Source: CAYQLY01 sp964418605 | GTDB taxonomy: Bacteria; Bacteroidota; Bacteroidia; Cytophagales; Cyclobacteriaceae | Direction of reading: 5' to 3' | DNA length: 64,000 bases | NCBI GenBank assembly: GCA_964418605.1 | Contig: CAYQLY010000005.1 | Coordinates: 96,929 to 160,928, forward strand | Shown: in pieces, positions 9,559-17,732 of the stretch | Numbering within the stretch: position 1 is the first letter of the stretch | How the letters are laid out: each line of letters begins with the position of its first letter | The notes under the pieces: model-generated | Database searches by the model: none | Told to the model about the DNA's origin: nothing | Seen by the model: only the letters and a program-made list of their open reading frames with translations | Made by a program: the position numbers and the translations under genes

Positions 9559-9593
9559 AAAAACCCTGCATCCTTTTAGAGATTGCAGGGTTT
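9559..9593 (-). terminator. Rho-independent terminator
   Basis: Arms AAACCCTGCA / TGCAGGGTTT (10 bp, 13-base loop), flanked by A/T-rich tails so it can work from the minus side. It ends the transcript from the small double-glycine peptide gene at 9820-9990 and the coding remnant at 9631-9714. Confidence 0.75.
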
Positions 9594-9819
9594 ATTAAAT
9601 AGGTTAATTTGATGTTTCAATCTATTTCTTCTACTGAATCAATAATTTGGAAACACGATTCGCATTATAAACCAAACTCCACAATTGATTTAAATAGCAT
9701 TTAGGTGCATTCTTTTAAGACCTTGGCTATATATCAACCAACAATGTCTCTTTTCATAAAAAGAGTAAAATAAGAAAAAAAATAAGTGCAGCTTATACCT
9801 ATACACTTAGAGCAAATGG
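9594..9819. other. Gap with a short coding remnant (9631-9714, minus strand)
   Basis: No intact gene. On the minus strand, 27 sense codons followed by TAG (9631-9714) read as protein-like sequence ending in LWSLVYNANRVSKLLIQ, just before the terminator. Upstream of it, an ATG AAA AGA start reads only MKRDIVG before a stop. This may be a decayed small peptide gene next to the intact double-glycine peptide gene; the evidence is slight. Confidence 0.3.
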
Positions 9820-9990
9820 TTAATGGTTAAGTTGGTTAAGTTGTTTAACTAGCCAACTCATCCCGCGAGAAACCTCACGATGAGTCCCTTCAAAAAATCC
9901 ACAACTAGCACAATCACATCCAACAGACAAGTCTATTAAACCTCCAATGATTAATTGGGTATCTCTTTGAACTAAATTTACTTTTTTCAT
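9820..9990 (-). CDS. Small peptide with double-glycine leader (peptide A)
   Basis: 56 residues. The leader MKKVNLVQRDTQLIIGG ends in Gly-Gly at residues 16-17, the site normally cut by a C39 peptidase of a peptide-exporting ABC transporter. The predicted mature part has 39 residues, starts LIDLSVG, contains three cysteines spaced CxCxxC (residues 25, 27, 30) and ends in an amphipathic stretch SWLVKQLNQLNH. A -7 box (TAAATTTG, 10034-10041) lies 43 bases upstream, and a terminator is downstream at 9559-9593. No exporter or immunity gene is adjacent. Double-glycine leader peptides are known from bacteriocins and peptide pheromones; which of these, if either, this is cannot be told from sequence. 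Confidence 0.6.
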   Translation of the reverse strand: MKKVNLVQRDTQLIIGGLIDLSVGCDCASCGFFEGTHREVSRGMSWLVKQLNQLNH

Positions 9991-10033
9991 AATATAATAA
10001 GGTTTTAAATATTTATTAAAAACTAAGTATAAG

Positions 10034-10041
10034 CAAATTTA
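10034..10041 (-). promoter_or_regulatory. -7 promoter element for peptide A
   Basis: TAAATTTG on the minus strand matches TAnnTTTG exactly. A TTG lies 16 bases upstream, a slightly short spacing for a -33 box. Confidence 0.4.
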
Positions 10042-10064
10042 CAGATAAAAACAAATACAAGAAC

Positions 10065-10757
10065 TTATAAAAAGAATCGACACATCTCTTGAGCCAATTT
10101 CTCTGCATTGATTTTTTCTATCGGATGCGGGGTATCCGGCATAATGTACAACTCCCCATGGGATAAATTTGAATATAAGGAAGTAGTCTCCTCGACACCC
10201 ACCATACTATCTTTATCTCCCACCCCGACTAAAACAGGCAATGTAATTGCTTGAAGATCCGCTTCTGTAAGTGGATTTGTTTTACCAAGACCATAAAGCA
10301 GTTCTGCTGTTTTAAGCAAAACCAATTTCCAATCTTCCGGAGCATGACGTTGGGCAAGCATATCCGCAAAAACAGGTATTTTTTCTTGTATGACTACAGG
10401 ATTAAGCATAGTAACTTCTTTTTGAGCTATAGCTTCATCCCAATAAAACTTAGTCGCGAACGTAAAAAGTTTATCAATATATTGAGGATACCATCGTGCT
10501 ATATACAAGCCAATATAACCACCCATGCTATATCCAAAAAAATGAGCTCGCGCTATGCCTTGTTGATCCATCTGTTTCATCACATCATGCGCTAACCGTT
10601 CTATTGAAAAAGGCGTATCAGACAAAGGCTCGCCACCGTGTTCAGAAAAATTAAATGTATATACCTCCATCTTATCTTTTAGATGAGGTAAGAGATTTTT
10701 GAACTGATCTTGAGAACCAATGGCTCCGTGGAGTAAAATAAGTTTTATTTTTTCCAT
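10065..10757 (-). CDS. Alpha/beta-fold hydrolase
   Basis: 230 residues, cytoplasmic. The oxyanion-hole region is LLHGAIGSQDQF at the N-terminus, the nucleophile elbow is GYSMGGYIG (Ser about residue 97), the acid is in VGVGDKDSMV and the histidine in DTPHPIEKI near the C-terminus. This is the full triad in the correct order for the small esterase/lipase-like branch. The substrate cannot be predicted. It is divergent from the TerB-like gene and precedes peptide A on the same strand by 74 bases. Confidence 0.9.
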   Translation of the reverse strand: MEKIKLILLHGAIGSQDQFKNLLPHLKDKMEVYTFNFSEHGGEPLSDTPFSIERLAHDVMKQMDQQGIARAHFFGYSMGGYIGLYIARWYPQYIDKLFTFATKFYWDEAIAQKEVTMLNPVVIQEKIPVFADMLAQRHAPEDWKLVLLKTAELLYGLGKTNPLTEADLQAITLPVLVGVGDKDSMVGVEETTSLYSNLSHGELYIMPDTPHPIEKINAEKLAQEMCRFFL

Positions 10758-10799
10758 GACATAACATTATAACTACTCTTAAATTTATACTTTATTTTA

Positions 10800-10807
10800 T
10801 ATATTTG
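10800..10807 (+). promoter_or_regulatory. -7 promoter element before the TerB-like gene
   Basis: TATATTTG matches TAnnTTTG exactly and ends 24 bases before the ATG at 10832. No TTTG -33 box is clear. Confidence 0.45.
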
Positions 10808-10831
10808 ATTACATAAATCAACTATTTTGAA

Positions 10832-11743
10832 ATGGAACGACTAACTTATGATTACATAAAACCTCTTATCGCCCGTGAGGAAATACGAGGAAGTGAGCTG
10901 TATTGTGAATTTAAATGTCCTAAATCAGGCAAGGTTATTGAATCATCTTCATCTATCCAGCAATCAGCAACAAATCAGGTAAAAGATAATTTCAAACAAA
11001 GCTTATTTTATAGCATTCAAAGTACGATTTCAAGCCTAATTTATCGCTTATTCAGTTCATTTGGTACGGTAGGATCTATTGTTGGATCGGCAACATCAAG
11101 TGCTACTAACTCCGTTAATGTAAATACATCTCAAAAAATCAGCAAAAAAGAAAAAGAAAATGCTGTCATAGAGGCCTTTAAAAGTGTCTTGTTTAATTTC
11201 TATTGGGATGAAAAAGAAAAAAGATGGTTGATAGCCAAAGATCCTTCGCCCTTTATGCTTCAACTTCATAATCAACCGATTCGTGAAAAGTATGACTCCG
11301 AAACGATGGCTCGTATTCTAACAGAAATATCTAATTTAGATGGAAAAATAACAGATTCTGAAAAAGAATTACTCAAAAAATTTATTCCAGCAGATGTAGG
11401 TGATATTGATAGTCTTCTAAAAAAAGGTAAATTATCTTCGGCTGAGTTAAAAGAAATAGAAGCAAAAGAAAGTACACTTATGTTAGCGTGGACAGCTGCG
11501 TTAGTTGATGAAAATCTTGCAGATGTTGAAAAAAGCAGATTATCTGAGTATGCTCAAGCATTTGGTATAGAAAAAGAGCGCGAAGAAGAATTAAAAAAAT
11601 TAGCACAGCACTATATTATTGAAAATGCTGCCGCTGCAGGTAGCTTAGAAACAAACGAAAATTTGACACAACTTGCTGATAAGATAGGCATTACCCATGA
11701 AGATGCTGAACGGGCACTTATCAGCTATAAAAAGAGAAGCTAA
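10832..11743 (+). CDS. TerB-like / DnaJ-associated-type protein
   Basis: 303 residues without a signal peptide. The N-terminal 150 residues hold a pair of cysteines (LYCEFKCPKSGKVI), a Ser/Gly-rich hydrophobic segment (SLIYRLFSSFGTVGSIVGSA, about residues 69-88) and a WDEKEKRWLIAKDPSPFM motif. The C-terminal half is all-helical with repeated acidic stretches (EISNLDGKITDSEKELLKKF and TAALVDENLADVEKSRLSEY), typical of the TerB / tellurite-resistance-like helical fold. TerB-like domains bind metal through such acidic residues; the real role is unknown. It is followed 54 bases later by alanine dehydrogenase. Confidence 0.65.
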   Translation: MERLTYDYIKPLIAREEIRGSELYCEFKCPKSGKVIESSSSIQQSATNQVKDNFKQSLFYSIQSTISSLIYRLFSSFGTVGSIVGSATSSATNSVNVNTSQKISKKEKENAVIEAFKSVLFNFYWDEKEKRWLIAKDPSPFMLQLHNQPIREKYDSETMARILTEISNLDGKITDSEKELLKKFIPADVGDIDSLLKKGKLSSAELKEIEAKESTLMLAWTAALVDENLADVEKSRLSEYAQAFGIEKEREEELKKLAQHYIIENAAAAGSLETNENLTQLADKIGITHEDAERALISYKKRS

Positions 11744-11797
11744 ATCTTAAATAAACTATTTTTTCATAACTAACTATTTACTTACGACTACACGTAT

Positions 11798-12913
11798 ATG
11801 ATTATTGGCATACCTAAAGAAATAAAAAATAATGAAAATCGAGTAGCTGTGACTCCGGCTGGGGTTTCAGAACTTGTCAAATTAGGACATACTGTGCACG
11901 TACAAACAGGTGCGGGTATAGGAAGTGGATTTTCAGATAACGAATATAAAGAAGCGGGAGCTCACTTATCGAAAGATATACGCTCGACCTATGAAGTGGC
12001 TGAAATGATCTTAAAAGTAAAAGAACCTATTGAAGAAGAATATGCCTTAATAAAAGAAAATCAACTATTATTTACCTACTTTCACTTTGCTTCTTATGAA
12101 CCACTTACTAAAGCGATGATTAAAAGCAAAGCTATTTGTCTTGCCTATGAAACAGTAGAAAAAGCAGATCGATCACTTCCATTACTGATTCCTATGTCGG
12201 AGGTTGCAGGACGTATGTCTATTCAAGAAGGAGCTAAATATTTAGAAAAACCTTTAAAAGGCAGAGGCGTTTTATTAGGTGGAGTTCCTGGGGTTAAGCC
12301 AGCAAAAGTGCTCATTTTAGGGGGAGGTATTGTAGGTACACAAGCTGCAAAGATGGCAGCAGGACTTGGGGCAAACGTAACGATTATGGATATCAATCTT
12401 ACAAGACTTCGTCAACTAGATGATATTATGCCACCCAATGTAACAACACGAATGTCCCACCACTATAATATTCTGGAAGAAATAAAAGATTCTGATCTTA
12501 TTGTAGGCGCTGTACTTATTCCTGGAGCTAAAGCACCTCATCTAATTACAAAAGACATGTTGAAGAAAATGCGTCCAGGAACAGTATTAATCGATGTAGC
12601 TGTTGATCAAGGCGGATGTATTGAAACATGCAAACCAACAACACATGAAAATCCTACATTCATTATTGATGACATTGTACACTACTGTGTAGCTAATATG
12701 CCAGGCGCTGTACCTTATACCTCTACACTTGCACTTACAAATGCTACATTACCTTATGCTATTCAGTTAGCTAATAAGGGATGGAAAAAAGCATGCGGCG
12801 AAAATTCCGAACTAAAATTAGGATTAAATATTGTAAAAGGCGCTGTTGTATACAAGGGCGTTGCTGATGCATTCGGATTAAAATTAGAAGATGTCAATCA
12901 ACATCTTTCCTAA
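11798..12913 (+). CDS. ald: Alanine dehydrogenase
   Basis: 371 residues, the family's usual length. It catalyses the reversible NAD-dependent deamination of L-alanine to pyruvate and ammonia. Visible features: the family start MIIGIPKEIKNNENRVAVTP, catalytic region with VKEPIEEEY and YFHFASYEP (Lys and His of the active site), the Rossmann nucleotide-binding loop LILGGGIVGTQAAKMAAGLG with acidic MDIN, and VANMPGAVPYTSTLALTNAT near the C-terminus. It overlaps the convergent HsdR_N-like gene by four bases at the stops. Saccharopine dehydrogenase and PntA-type transhydrogenase relatives are excluded by length and the C-terminal signature. Confidence 0.95.
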   Translation: MIIGIPKEIKNNENRVAVTPAGVSELVKLGHTVHVQTGAGIGSGFSDNEYKEAGAHLSKDIRSTYEVAEMILKVKEPIEEEYALIKENQLLFTYFHFASYEPLTKAMIKSKAICLAYETVEKADRSLPLLIPMSEVAGRMSIQEGAKYLEKPLKGRGVLLGGVPGVKPAKVLILGGGIVGTQAAKMAAGLGANVTIMDINLTRLRQLDDIMPPNVTTRMSHHYNILEEIKDSDLIVGAVLIPGAKAPHLITKDMLKKMRPGTVLIDVAVDQGGCIETCKPTTHENPTFIIDDIVHYCVANMPGAVPYTSTLALTNATLPYAIQLANKGWKKACGENSELKLGLNIVKGAVVYKGVADAFGLKLEDVNQHLS

Positions 12914-13362
12914 ACTTGTTCCTCATAAAAAGGAATATCTTTGAGAAAAGTATATTTTTTGGTAAGATAGTCTAATTCATAACAATAGTAGTCCAAGCCA
13001 TTTGTTATAACCACATAATGCGATTGGAGAGAAAATGCATAAACAGCCGCTTGTTCAATCGTCGACTGCATAAGCGGCTGATCAGCTGCTTTACATTCTA
13101 CAACTAACAAAACAGTTGCTGTTTTATTATAAACTACAATATCTGTGCGTTTAGATATGTTATTAAAATAAACTTGCGACTCAACATTAAGCAGACCTTT
13201 AGGATATTTTCGATGATGGATTAGAAATTGAATCACATGTTGTCGAACCCACTCTTCAGGCGTAAGCACTACATATTTTTTACGAATAGGATCAAATATT
13301 TTTCGCTTTCCTGACAGTTCTCGAATTTTCGCATTAATTTTGGGTAGATTAAGCTCAATCAT
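12910..13362 (-). CDS. HsdR N-terminal-like nuclease-fold protein (orphan)
   Basis: 150 residues matching the type I restriction enzyme R-subunit N-terminal domain (HSDR_N). It contains a PD-(D/E)xK-like core: RTDIVVYNKTATVLLVVECK carries the acidic residue and the ExK pair, followed by a helix with QAAVYAF. Orphan copies of about 150 residues are common in Bacteroidota and are not part of a restriction system; no hsdM or hsdS is nearby. The helicase part of HsdR is absent. It is divergent from AMP nucleosidase, 22 bases apart, and overlaps the alanine dehydrogenase stop. Biological role unknown. Confidence 0.85.
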   Translation of the reverse strand: MIELNLPKINAKIRELSGKRKIFDPIRKKYVVLTPEEWVRQHVIQFLIHHRKYPKGLLNVESQVYFNNISKRTDIVVYNKTATVLLVVECKAADQPLMQSTIEQAAVYAFSLQSHYVVITNGLDYYCYELDYLTKKYTFLKDIPFYEEQV

Positions 13363-13384
13363 AGGGCTAAAATTAATTCATCTT

Positions 13385-14158
13385 ATGGAAAGCAAAGAAG
13401 AAATTGTTAAAGATTGGTTGCCACGATACACTGGAACTCCTTTAAATGTATTTGGACAATATATTCTACTTACTAATTTTATTAACTATGTGGAAATGTT
13501 TGCCGAAAAGTTTGGGTGTGAAATATACGGACATGGAAAGCCTATGCAAACTGCAACAGCTGAAAACATCACCATCATAAACTTTGGAATGGGTAGTTCA
13601 ATGGCTGCCACGGCTATGGATCTTTTATCTGCTGTTCAACCCAAAGCAGCTCTTTTTTTAGGTAAATGTGGAGGTATTAAAAAGAAATTACAAATTGGAG
13701 ACCTCATCATTCCTATCGCAGCTATTCGAGGTGAAGGAACAAGTAACGATTACCTTCCACCGGAAATTCCAGCACTTCCTTCATTCCGTTTACAACGTGC
13801 TGTTTCATCAATGATCAAAAAACACCAACTCGACTACTGGACAGGCACTGTCTATACAACTAATCGCCGTGTATGGGAGCATGACCAAGCATTCAAAGAA
13901 TATTTAACAAAAATCAGAGCAATGGCTATTGATATGGAAACGGCTACTTTATTTACAGTTGGATTTATTAATGAGATTCCACACGGCGCTCTTTTGCTTG
14001 TTTCTGATAATCCAATGACGCCAGCAGGCGTAAAAACAACAGAGAGTGATAAAAAAGTAACATCTTCGTTCACAAAAACGCACCTCCAAATTGGAATTGA
14101 ATCTCTAGCAGAACTCCGAGATTCAGGCGAGTCTGTAAAACATCTTCGTTTTGAGTAA
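13385..14158 (+). CDS. amn: AMP nucleosidase
   Basis: 257 residues from the ATG at 13385, whose start MESKEEIVKDWLPRYTG matches the Bacteroidota form; the longer frame from 13340 overlaps the divergent gene. The enzyme hydrolyses AMP to adenine and ribose 5-phosphate in purine salvage. It has the nucleoside phosphorylase fold, with ALFLGKCGGIKKKLQIGDLI as the phosphate/ribose-binding region and AMAIDMETATLFTVGF with the conserved Met-Glu that binds the ribose. It is shorter than enterobacterial Amn (about 480) because it lacks the N-terminal regulatory domain, as is normal here. Confidence 0.92.
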   Translation: MESKEEIVKDWLPRYTGTPLNVFGQYILLTNFINYVEMFAEKFGCEIYGHGKPMQTATAENITIINFGMGSSMAATAMDLLSAVQPKAALFLGKCGGIKKKLQIGDLIIPIAAIRGEGTSNDYLPPEIPALPSFRLQRAVSSMIKKHQLDYWTGTVYTTNRRVWEHDQAFKEYLTKIRAMAIDMETATLFTVGFINEIPHGALLLVSDNPMTPAGVKTTESDKKVTSSFTKTHLQIGIESLAELRDSGESVKHLRFE

Positions 14159-14212
14159 ATCAAATAATATTAGTTTTATTTTTAATATTATTTACTCTAT
14201 TTATCAGCCTCA

Positions 14213-14244
14213 TTTGGACAGTTTATTTTTTTTCTGTATCTTCA
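14213..14244 (+). promoter_or_regulatory. Promoter of the outer membrane barrel gene
   Basis: TTTG (14213-14216), 20-base spacer, then TATCTTCA (14237-14244), a close match to the Bacteroidota promoter, 25 bases before the ATG at 14270. Confidence 0.55.
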
Positions 14245-14269
14245 AGCGAATTTACAGTCAAACTAAAAC

Positions 14270-16684
14270 ATGTCCAAACAAAAACGTCTTACATCGATAA
14301 GCCTTATATTACTACATATAATATTTAATTCATTTAAAACTTATTCATCCCCTCCATTATTAAAAATTACTGGAACTATACATGACGCAATAACTAATGA
14401 ATCTCTTCCCCAAGCAAGCATTGTATTATTTGACAAAATCACTACTAAATTTATAAAAGCAGAACTTAGTACTATAGATGGGAGTTTTCAACTTCAAAAT
14501 CTTAATTCTGGTAATTACAAATTGCTTATACAATACATCGGTTATGAAGAATACAAAATAGATTCTTTAGTTTTAACCGAAGACATAGAAATTAAATCCA
14601 TTTCATTAATACCGATTCAAAAGAAACTATCTGAAATTAACGTAACAGCTGTCAAACCAATCATTGAACAAACCGCTAATACCACAGTGGTAAATATCTC
14701 CGAAAGCACATTAGCCGCCGGTAGCAACGCTTATGATATATTACAACGAATACCTGGAATAAATGCTAAAAATGATAAACTATCCGTACGTGGAAAGCCT
14801 ATATCGCTATTATTAAACGGAAGGTTAATAAATATACCAGAAGAAGAAATGATCAGCATTCTCAAATCACTATCTGGACCATCAATAGAAAAGATAGAGC
14901 TCATTACCAATCCTACCGGAAAATATGATGGGCAAGTACAGGCCATAGTCAATATCAAAACATTAAAACCAAAAGATGATCTTTGGGGAGGAGCTATTTC
15001 ACTGGGCGTTGGGATGGCGCGAAAAATGAGAACCACAAATAGTATAAATATATATTATAAAAAAAATAAATTAGCATTTACATCAGGCGTAGATTTTACT
15101 ATATATGGCCTTAAAACCATGTTTCGAAAAACAGTTCCCTATACACTACCCAATGCAAATTTTACATTAATGCAATATCAAAACGATATTATTCTAGAAA
15201 AGGAGACAAGTTTACGAATGGATATAAATTATGCTATTCATCCTTATCATTCTATTGGATTAGCAGTAAGACCTACATTTAACCCACAAAAAATAGAATC
15301 TACAACCATCATTACTTTGCAACCAGAAAAAAAAGAGCAGGCGGATTCCCTTCAAGAGATAATAAGTAATCGAAAAGCAGATTTTAATAATTTAAATGGA
15401 AATATATATTATCAAACAACATTTGATAGTATTAAAAATAAAGAACTAATTATTAATATTGATCACTACAGATATACTAAAAGTTGGCTTAATACATACA
15501 ATTTACAAATACCTCAATCTGGTTTAGTTCAAGAAGACAATTCATCTCTCCGACTTAATGAAAATCCAGTACAAATTACCATTCAATCAGCTACAGCCGA
15601 CTATACCCAAAAAACCTCCATAGGAAAATGGCAAACCGGATTAAAAACATCTTGGGTAAATATCGCCAATCAGTCAATTTGGAAAACATACAATGGTACA
15701 AACTGGGAAATAAATTCTACACTTTCGGATTATTACCGTTATGCAGAAATAATCAATGCATTCTATGGCGGATTTTCAGGAAATTTTAAAAAAATAAATG
15801 TAGACGTATTTTGCCGCATTGAACATACCTATAATGAAACCCAATCCGCTAAATGGGAAGAACCTATGAAAAGAGCTTATAACACTATACTTCCAAGCAT
15901 TAATATACAATATAATCCTTCTGATAAACATGAATGGATTTTTTCTTATCGAAAAAATATTACAAGACCTTCTTACCAGGATCTTAATCCTTTTTTAAGA
16001 ACACGCTCGCTTTATTATTATTCACAGGGCAACCCCTTCCTTTTACCCGTAGTAAATCATAGCGCAGAAGTGGCTTATGGTTATAAACAGAAATTTTTTA
16101 TTCAACTAAACTATCAGCAAAATAATTATTTTATTTATGAGCTTATTCGCCAATTCGAGTCTGTTCAAGCTTGGGTAACAAAAAAAGAAAATTTTTCTAA
16201 TAGTAAGCTCTGGAGGCTCAACTTTATAACTACTCAATCTTTATTTTCTTGGTGTCAAATTAGTGCCACAATTGCTCCTTATTATTACAAACTTAATCAC
16301 CCAGAAGTACCTTCGCAGCCTACTAGGCCAGCATTAGAAGCTTCATTTTCCTCTAGCATAGGCTTACCACACAACTGGACAATTGAATCATCTGGCTTTA
16401 TCGACACACAAAATAAAAATGGATTTGTTAATTATAGCCCAAACTATGGCTTCAATTTAGGTGTTAAAAAAACATTTTTGGAAAATCAACTAACCACCTC
16501 TTTTCTTCTGAGCTTCATATTACCTTATTGGAATAAATATCAAGTAATATATAGTCAAATGACAGATTATCTCAATTATGATCTTCGTTATGGCATGATA
16601 ACAATTAGCTATAAAATAGGAAGCATCAATAAAAGCGGTTCAAAATCAGGCATTGATGTTGAAAAAAATAGAATAAAAGAATGA
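14270..16684 (+). CDS. Outer membrane beta-barrel protein (TonB-receptor-like, OMP_b-brl_3 type)
   Basis: 804 residues. Signal peptide at residues 1-26. A carboxypeptidase-regulatory-like domain follows (LLKITGTIHDAITNESLPQA to about residue 115), then a TonB plug-like domain (YDILQRIPGINAK, GKPISLLLNGR, IEKIELITNPTGKYDGQ), then a long barrel to the C-terminus with the family motif RKNITRPSYQDLNPF. This is the set seen in Bacteroidota outer membrane barrel proteins that lack a classical TonB box. The cargo is unknown. The secreted protein gene at 16736 follows on the same strand after 51 bases. Confidence 0.88.
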   Translation: MSKQKRLTSISLILLHIIFNSFKTYSSPPLLKITGTIHDAITNESLPQASIVLFDKITTKFIKAELSTIDGSFQLQNLNSGNYKLLIQYIGYEEYKIDSLVLTEDIEIKSISLIPIQKKLSEINVTAVKPIIEQTANTTVVNISESTLAAGSNAYDILQRIPGINAKNDKLSVRGKPISLLLNGRLINIPEEEMISILKSLSGPSIEKIELITNPTGKYDGQVQAIVNIKTLKPKDDLWGGAISLGVGMARKMRTTNSINIYYKKNKLAFTSGVDFTIYGLKTMFRKTVPYTLPNANFTLMQYQNDIILEKETSLRMDINYAIHPYHSIGLAVRPTFNPQKIESTTIITLQPEKKEQADSLQEIISNRKADFNNLNGNIYYQTTFDSIKNKELIINIDHYRYTKSWLNTYNLQIPQSGLVQEDNSSLRLNENPVQITIQSATADYTQKTSIGKWQTGLKTSWVNIANQSIWKTYNGTNWEINSTLSDYYRYAEIINAFYGGFSGNFKKINVDVFCRIEHTYNETQSAKWEEPMKRAYNTILPSINIQYNPSDKHEWIFSYRKNITRPSYQDLNPFLRTRSLYYYSQGNPFLLPVVNHSAEVAYGYKQKFFIQLNYQQNNYFIYELIRQFESVQAWVTKKENFSNSKLWRLNFITTQSLFSWCQISATIAPYYYKLNHPEVPSQPTRPALEASFSSSIGLPHNWTIESSGFIDTQNKNGFVNYSPNYGFNLGVKKTFLENQLTTSFLLSFILPYWNKYQVIYSQMTDYLNYDLRYGMITISYKIGSINKSGSKSGIDVEKNRIKE

Positions 16685-16735
16685 TTATTTTTATTAAATT
16701 TAAAAAAAATAAAAAACTAATTTTTTTAAATCTAT

Positions 16736-17389
16736 ATGAAACAAAAAATAGCATTCATGGCAATAGTTGGTTGTTTAACATTACAATCCCAAACAATAAA
16801 AGCACAAATTACATCGAAAAAAATAAACACAGACAAACTACCCTCCTCATTAAAATACAAAGGCAAAATAGTAGAAGGTGTAGAATGGAAGGATAAAAAA
16901 GGAGATAATATATTACTCCTCACAACAACAGGGCTATTTATTGATGCTGATCCTGAAACATACAGGAATTCCTGCGAGCTATATGCTTACCACTTTATAA
17001 AAACAGATAAAGAATGGAAAATGGTATGGCAACTAACCGATTTCATTCGCGAATGTGATTTGGATATTATACTAGATTTTAAAAAAAACACATTATCTAT
17101 CACAGACTTAAATAAAAACAACATCGCCGAAAGCTGGATCATGTATGAAATGTCATGCAAAGGCGATGTAAGCCCAAATGATCTAAAACTTATTATGCAT
17201 GAAGGTGAAAAAAAATATGCTATCAGAGGTAGCGAAACAATGTATTTTAAAGAATATGAAAGTACTGAAAAAACAGTCGTAAAAGGTGAAAAAAATATAG
17301 ATTCTAATTTTAAAAATGGACCAGCTGTTTTTCTGGAATTTGCTAATACCCTATGGAATAAAAATAGTGTGGTAGATACAACGGAATAA
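16736..17389 (+). CDS. Secreted protein of the M949_RS01915 (surface polysaccharide-associated) type
   Basis: 217 residues with a signal peptide ending near IKAQ. The body matches, from memory, a Bacteroidota family annotated from Riemerella M949_RS01915: key segments are FIRECDLDIILDF, ITDLNKNNIAESWIMYEM, CKGDVSPNDLKLIMHEGEKK and YAIRGSE. The DLNKNNIAE loop looks calcium-binding-like. The link to surface polysaccharide is knowledge of the family name rather than something visible here. Position behind the outer membrane barrel gene fits a cell-surface role. Confidence 0.7.
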   Translation: MKQKIAFMAIVGCLTLQSQTIKAQITSKKINTDKLPSSLKYKGKIVEGVEWKDKKGDNILLLTTTGLFIDADPETYRNSCELYAYHFIKTDKEWKMVWQLTDFIRECDLDIILDFKKNTLSITDLNKNNIAESWIMYEMSCKGDVSPNDLKLIMHEGEKKYAIRGSETMYFKEYESTEKTVVKGEKNIDSNFKNGPAVFLEFANTLWNKNSVVDTTE

Positions 17390-17448
17390 AATTAAACCAA
17401 TCCGGAAGATAATCAAAATGAAAAACTTAGAACAACTAAGTATACTAA

Positions 17449-17486
17449 AACAAAAAAATGCAGATAACTATCTGCATTTTTTTGTT
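17449..17486. terminator. Bidirectional terminator
   Basis: Perfect 18-bp inverted repeat with a 2-base loop (AACAAAAAAATGCAGATA and its complement). A-run on one side and T-run on the other, so it ends both the secreted protein gene (plus) and the double-glycine peptide gene at 17488 (minus), whose stop abuts it. Confidence 0.85.
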
Positions 17487-17487
17487 A

Positions 17488-17691
17488 TTAAATCGAGTCA
17501 TAGATCGATTTAAAAAAATAACCTAACCTACTTGGCCAGCTACTAATTGTAGACCCAATAGAAGGATGACACCTCGTAGCACCTTCTGATAAAGCTTTCC
17601 AAGAAACACCTCCAACTACATCGTTGATTTTTTTATCAGTTTTAGCCATTTTAACCAAACCTGATTTTTCTAAACTCTTTACACTTTTCAT
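17488..17691 (-). CDS. Small peptide with double-glycine leader (peptide B)
   Basis: 67 residues. The leader begins MKSVKSLEKSGLVK and ends KINDVVGG at residues 27-28; an internal Met at 15 would give a shorter leader. The mature part would be 39 residues starting VSWKALSEGATRCHPS, rich in Ser, Gly and Trp with one Cys, and ending in an aromatic/basic stretch GYFFKSIYDSI. The stop codon abuts a strong terminator. The gene is 41 bases downstream of murI on the same strand and shows no clear promoter, so it may be read through from murI. No exporter is adjacent. The mature sequence does not resemble peptides A, C or D. Confidence 0.65.
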   Translation of the reverse strand: MKSVKSLEKSGLVKMAKTDKKINDVVGGVSWKALSEGATRCHPSIGSTISSWPSRLGYFFKSIYDSI

Positions 17692-17732
17692 ATTATTTAT
17701 GATTTATTTAATCCTAATTTAGAAACAAATAA

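Noticed and set aside
9818..9846. Short tandem repeat (GGTTAA units)
   Set aside because: It encodes the QLNQLN end of peptide A, so it is explained by the coding sequence.
12910..13362. Part of a type I restriction-modification system
   Set aside because: Only an HsdR_N-like domain is present, with no helicase domain, hsdM or hsdS nearby; such orphans are common.
16681..16896. Frame of 71 codons overlapping the secreted protein gene at 16736
   Set aside because: The gene in the other frame has a signal peptide and known family motifs; this frame is a shadow.
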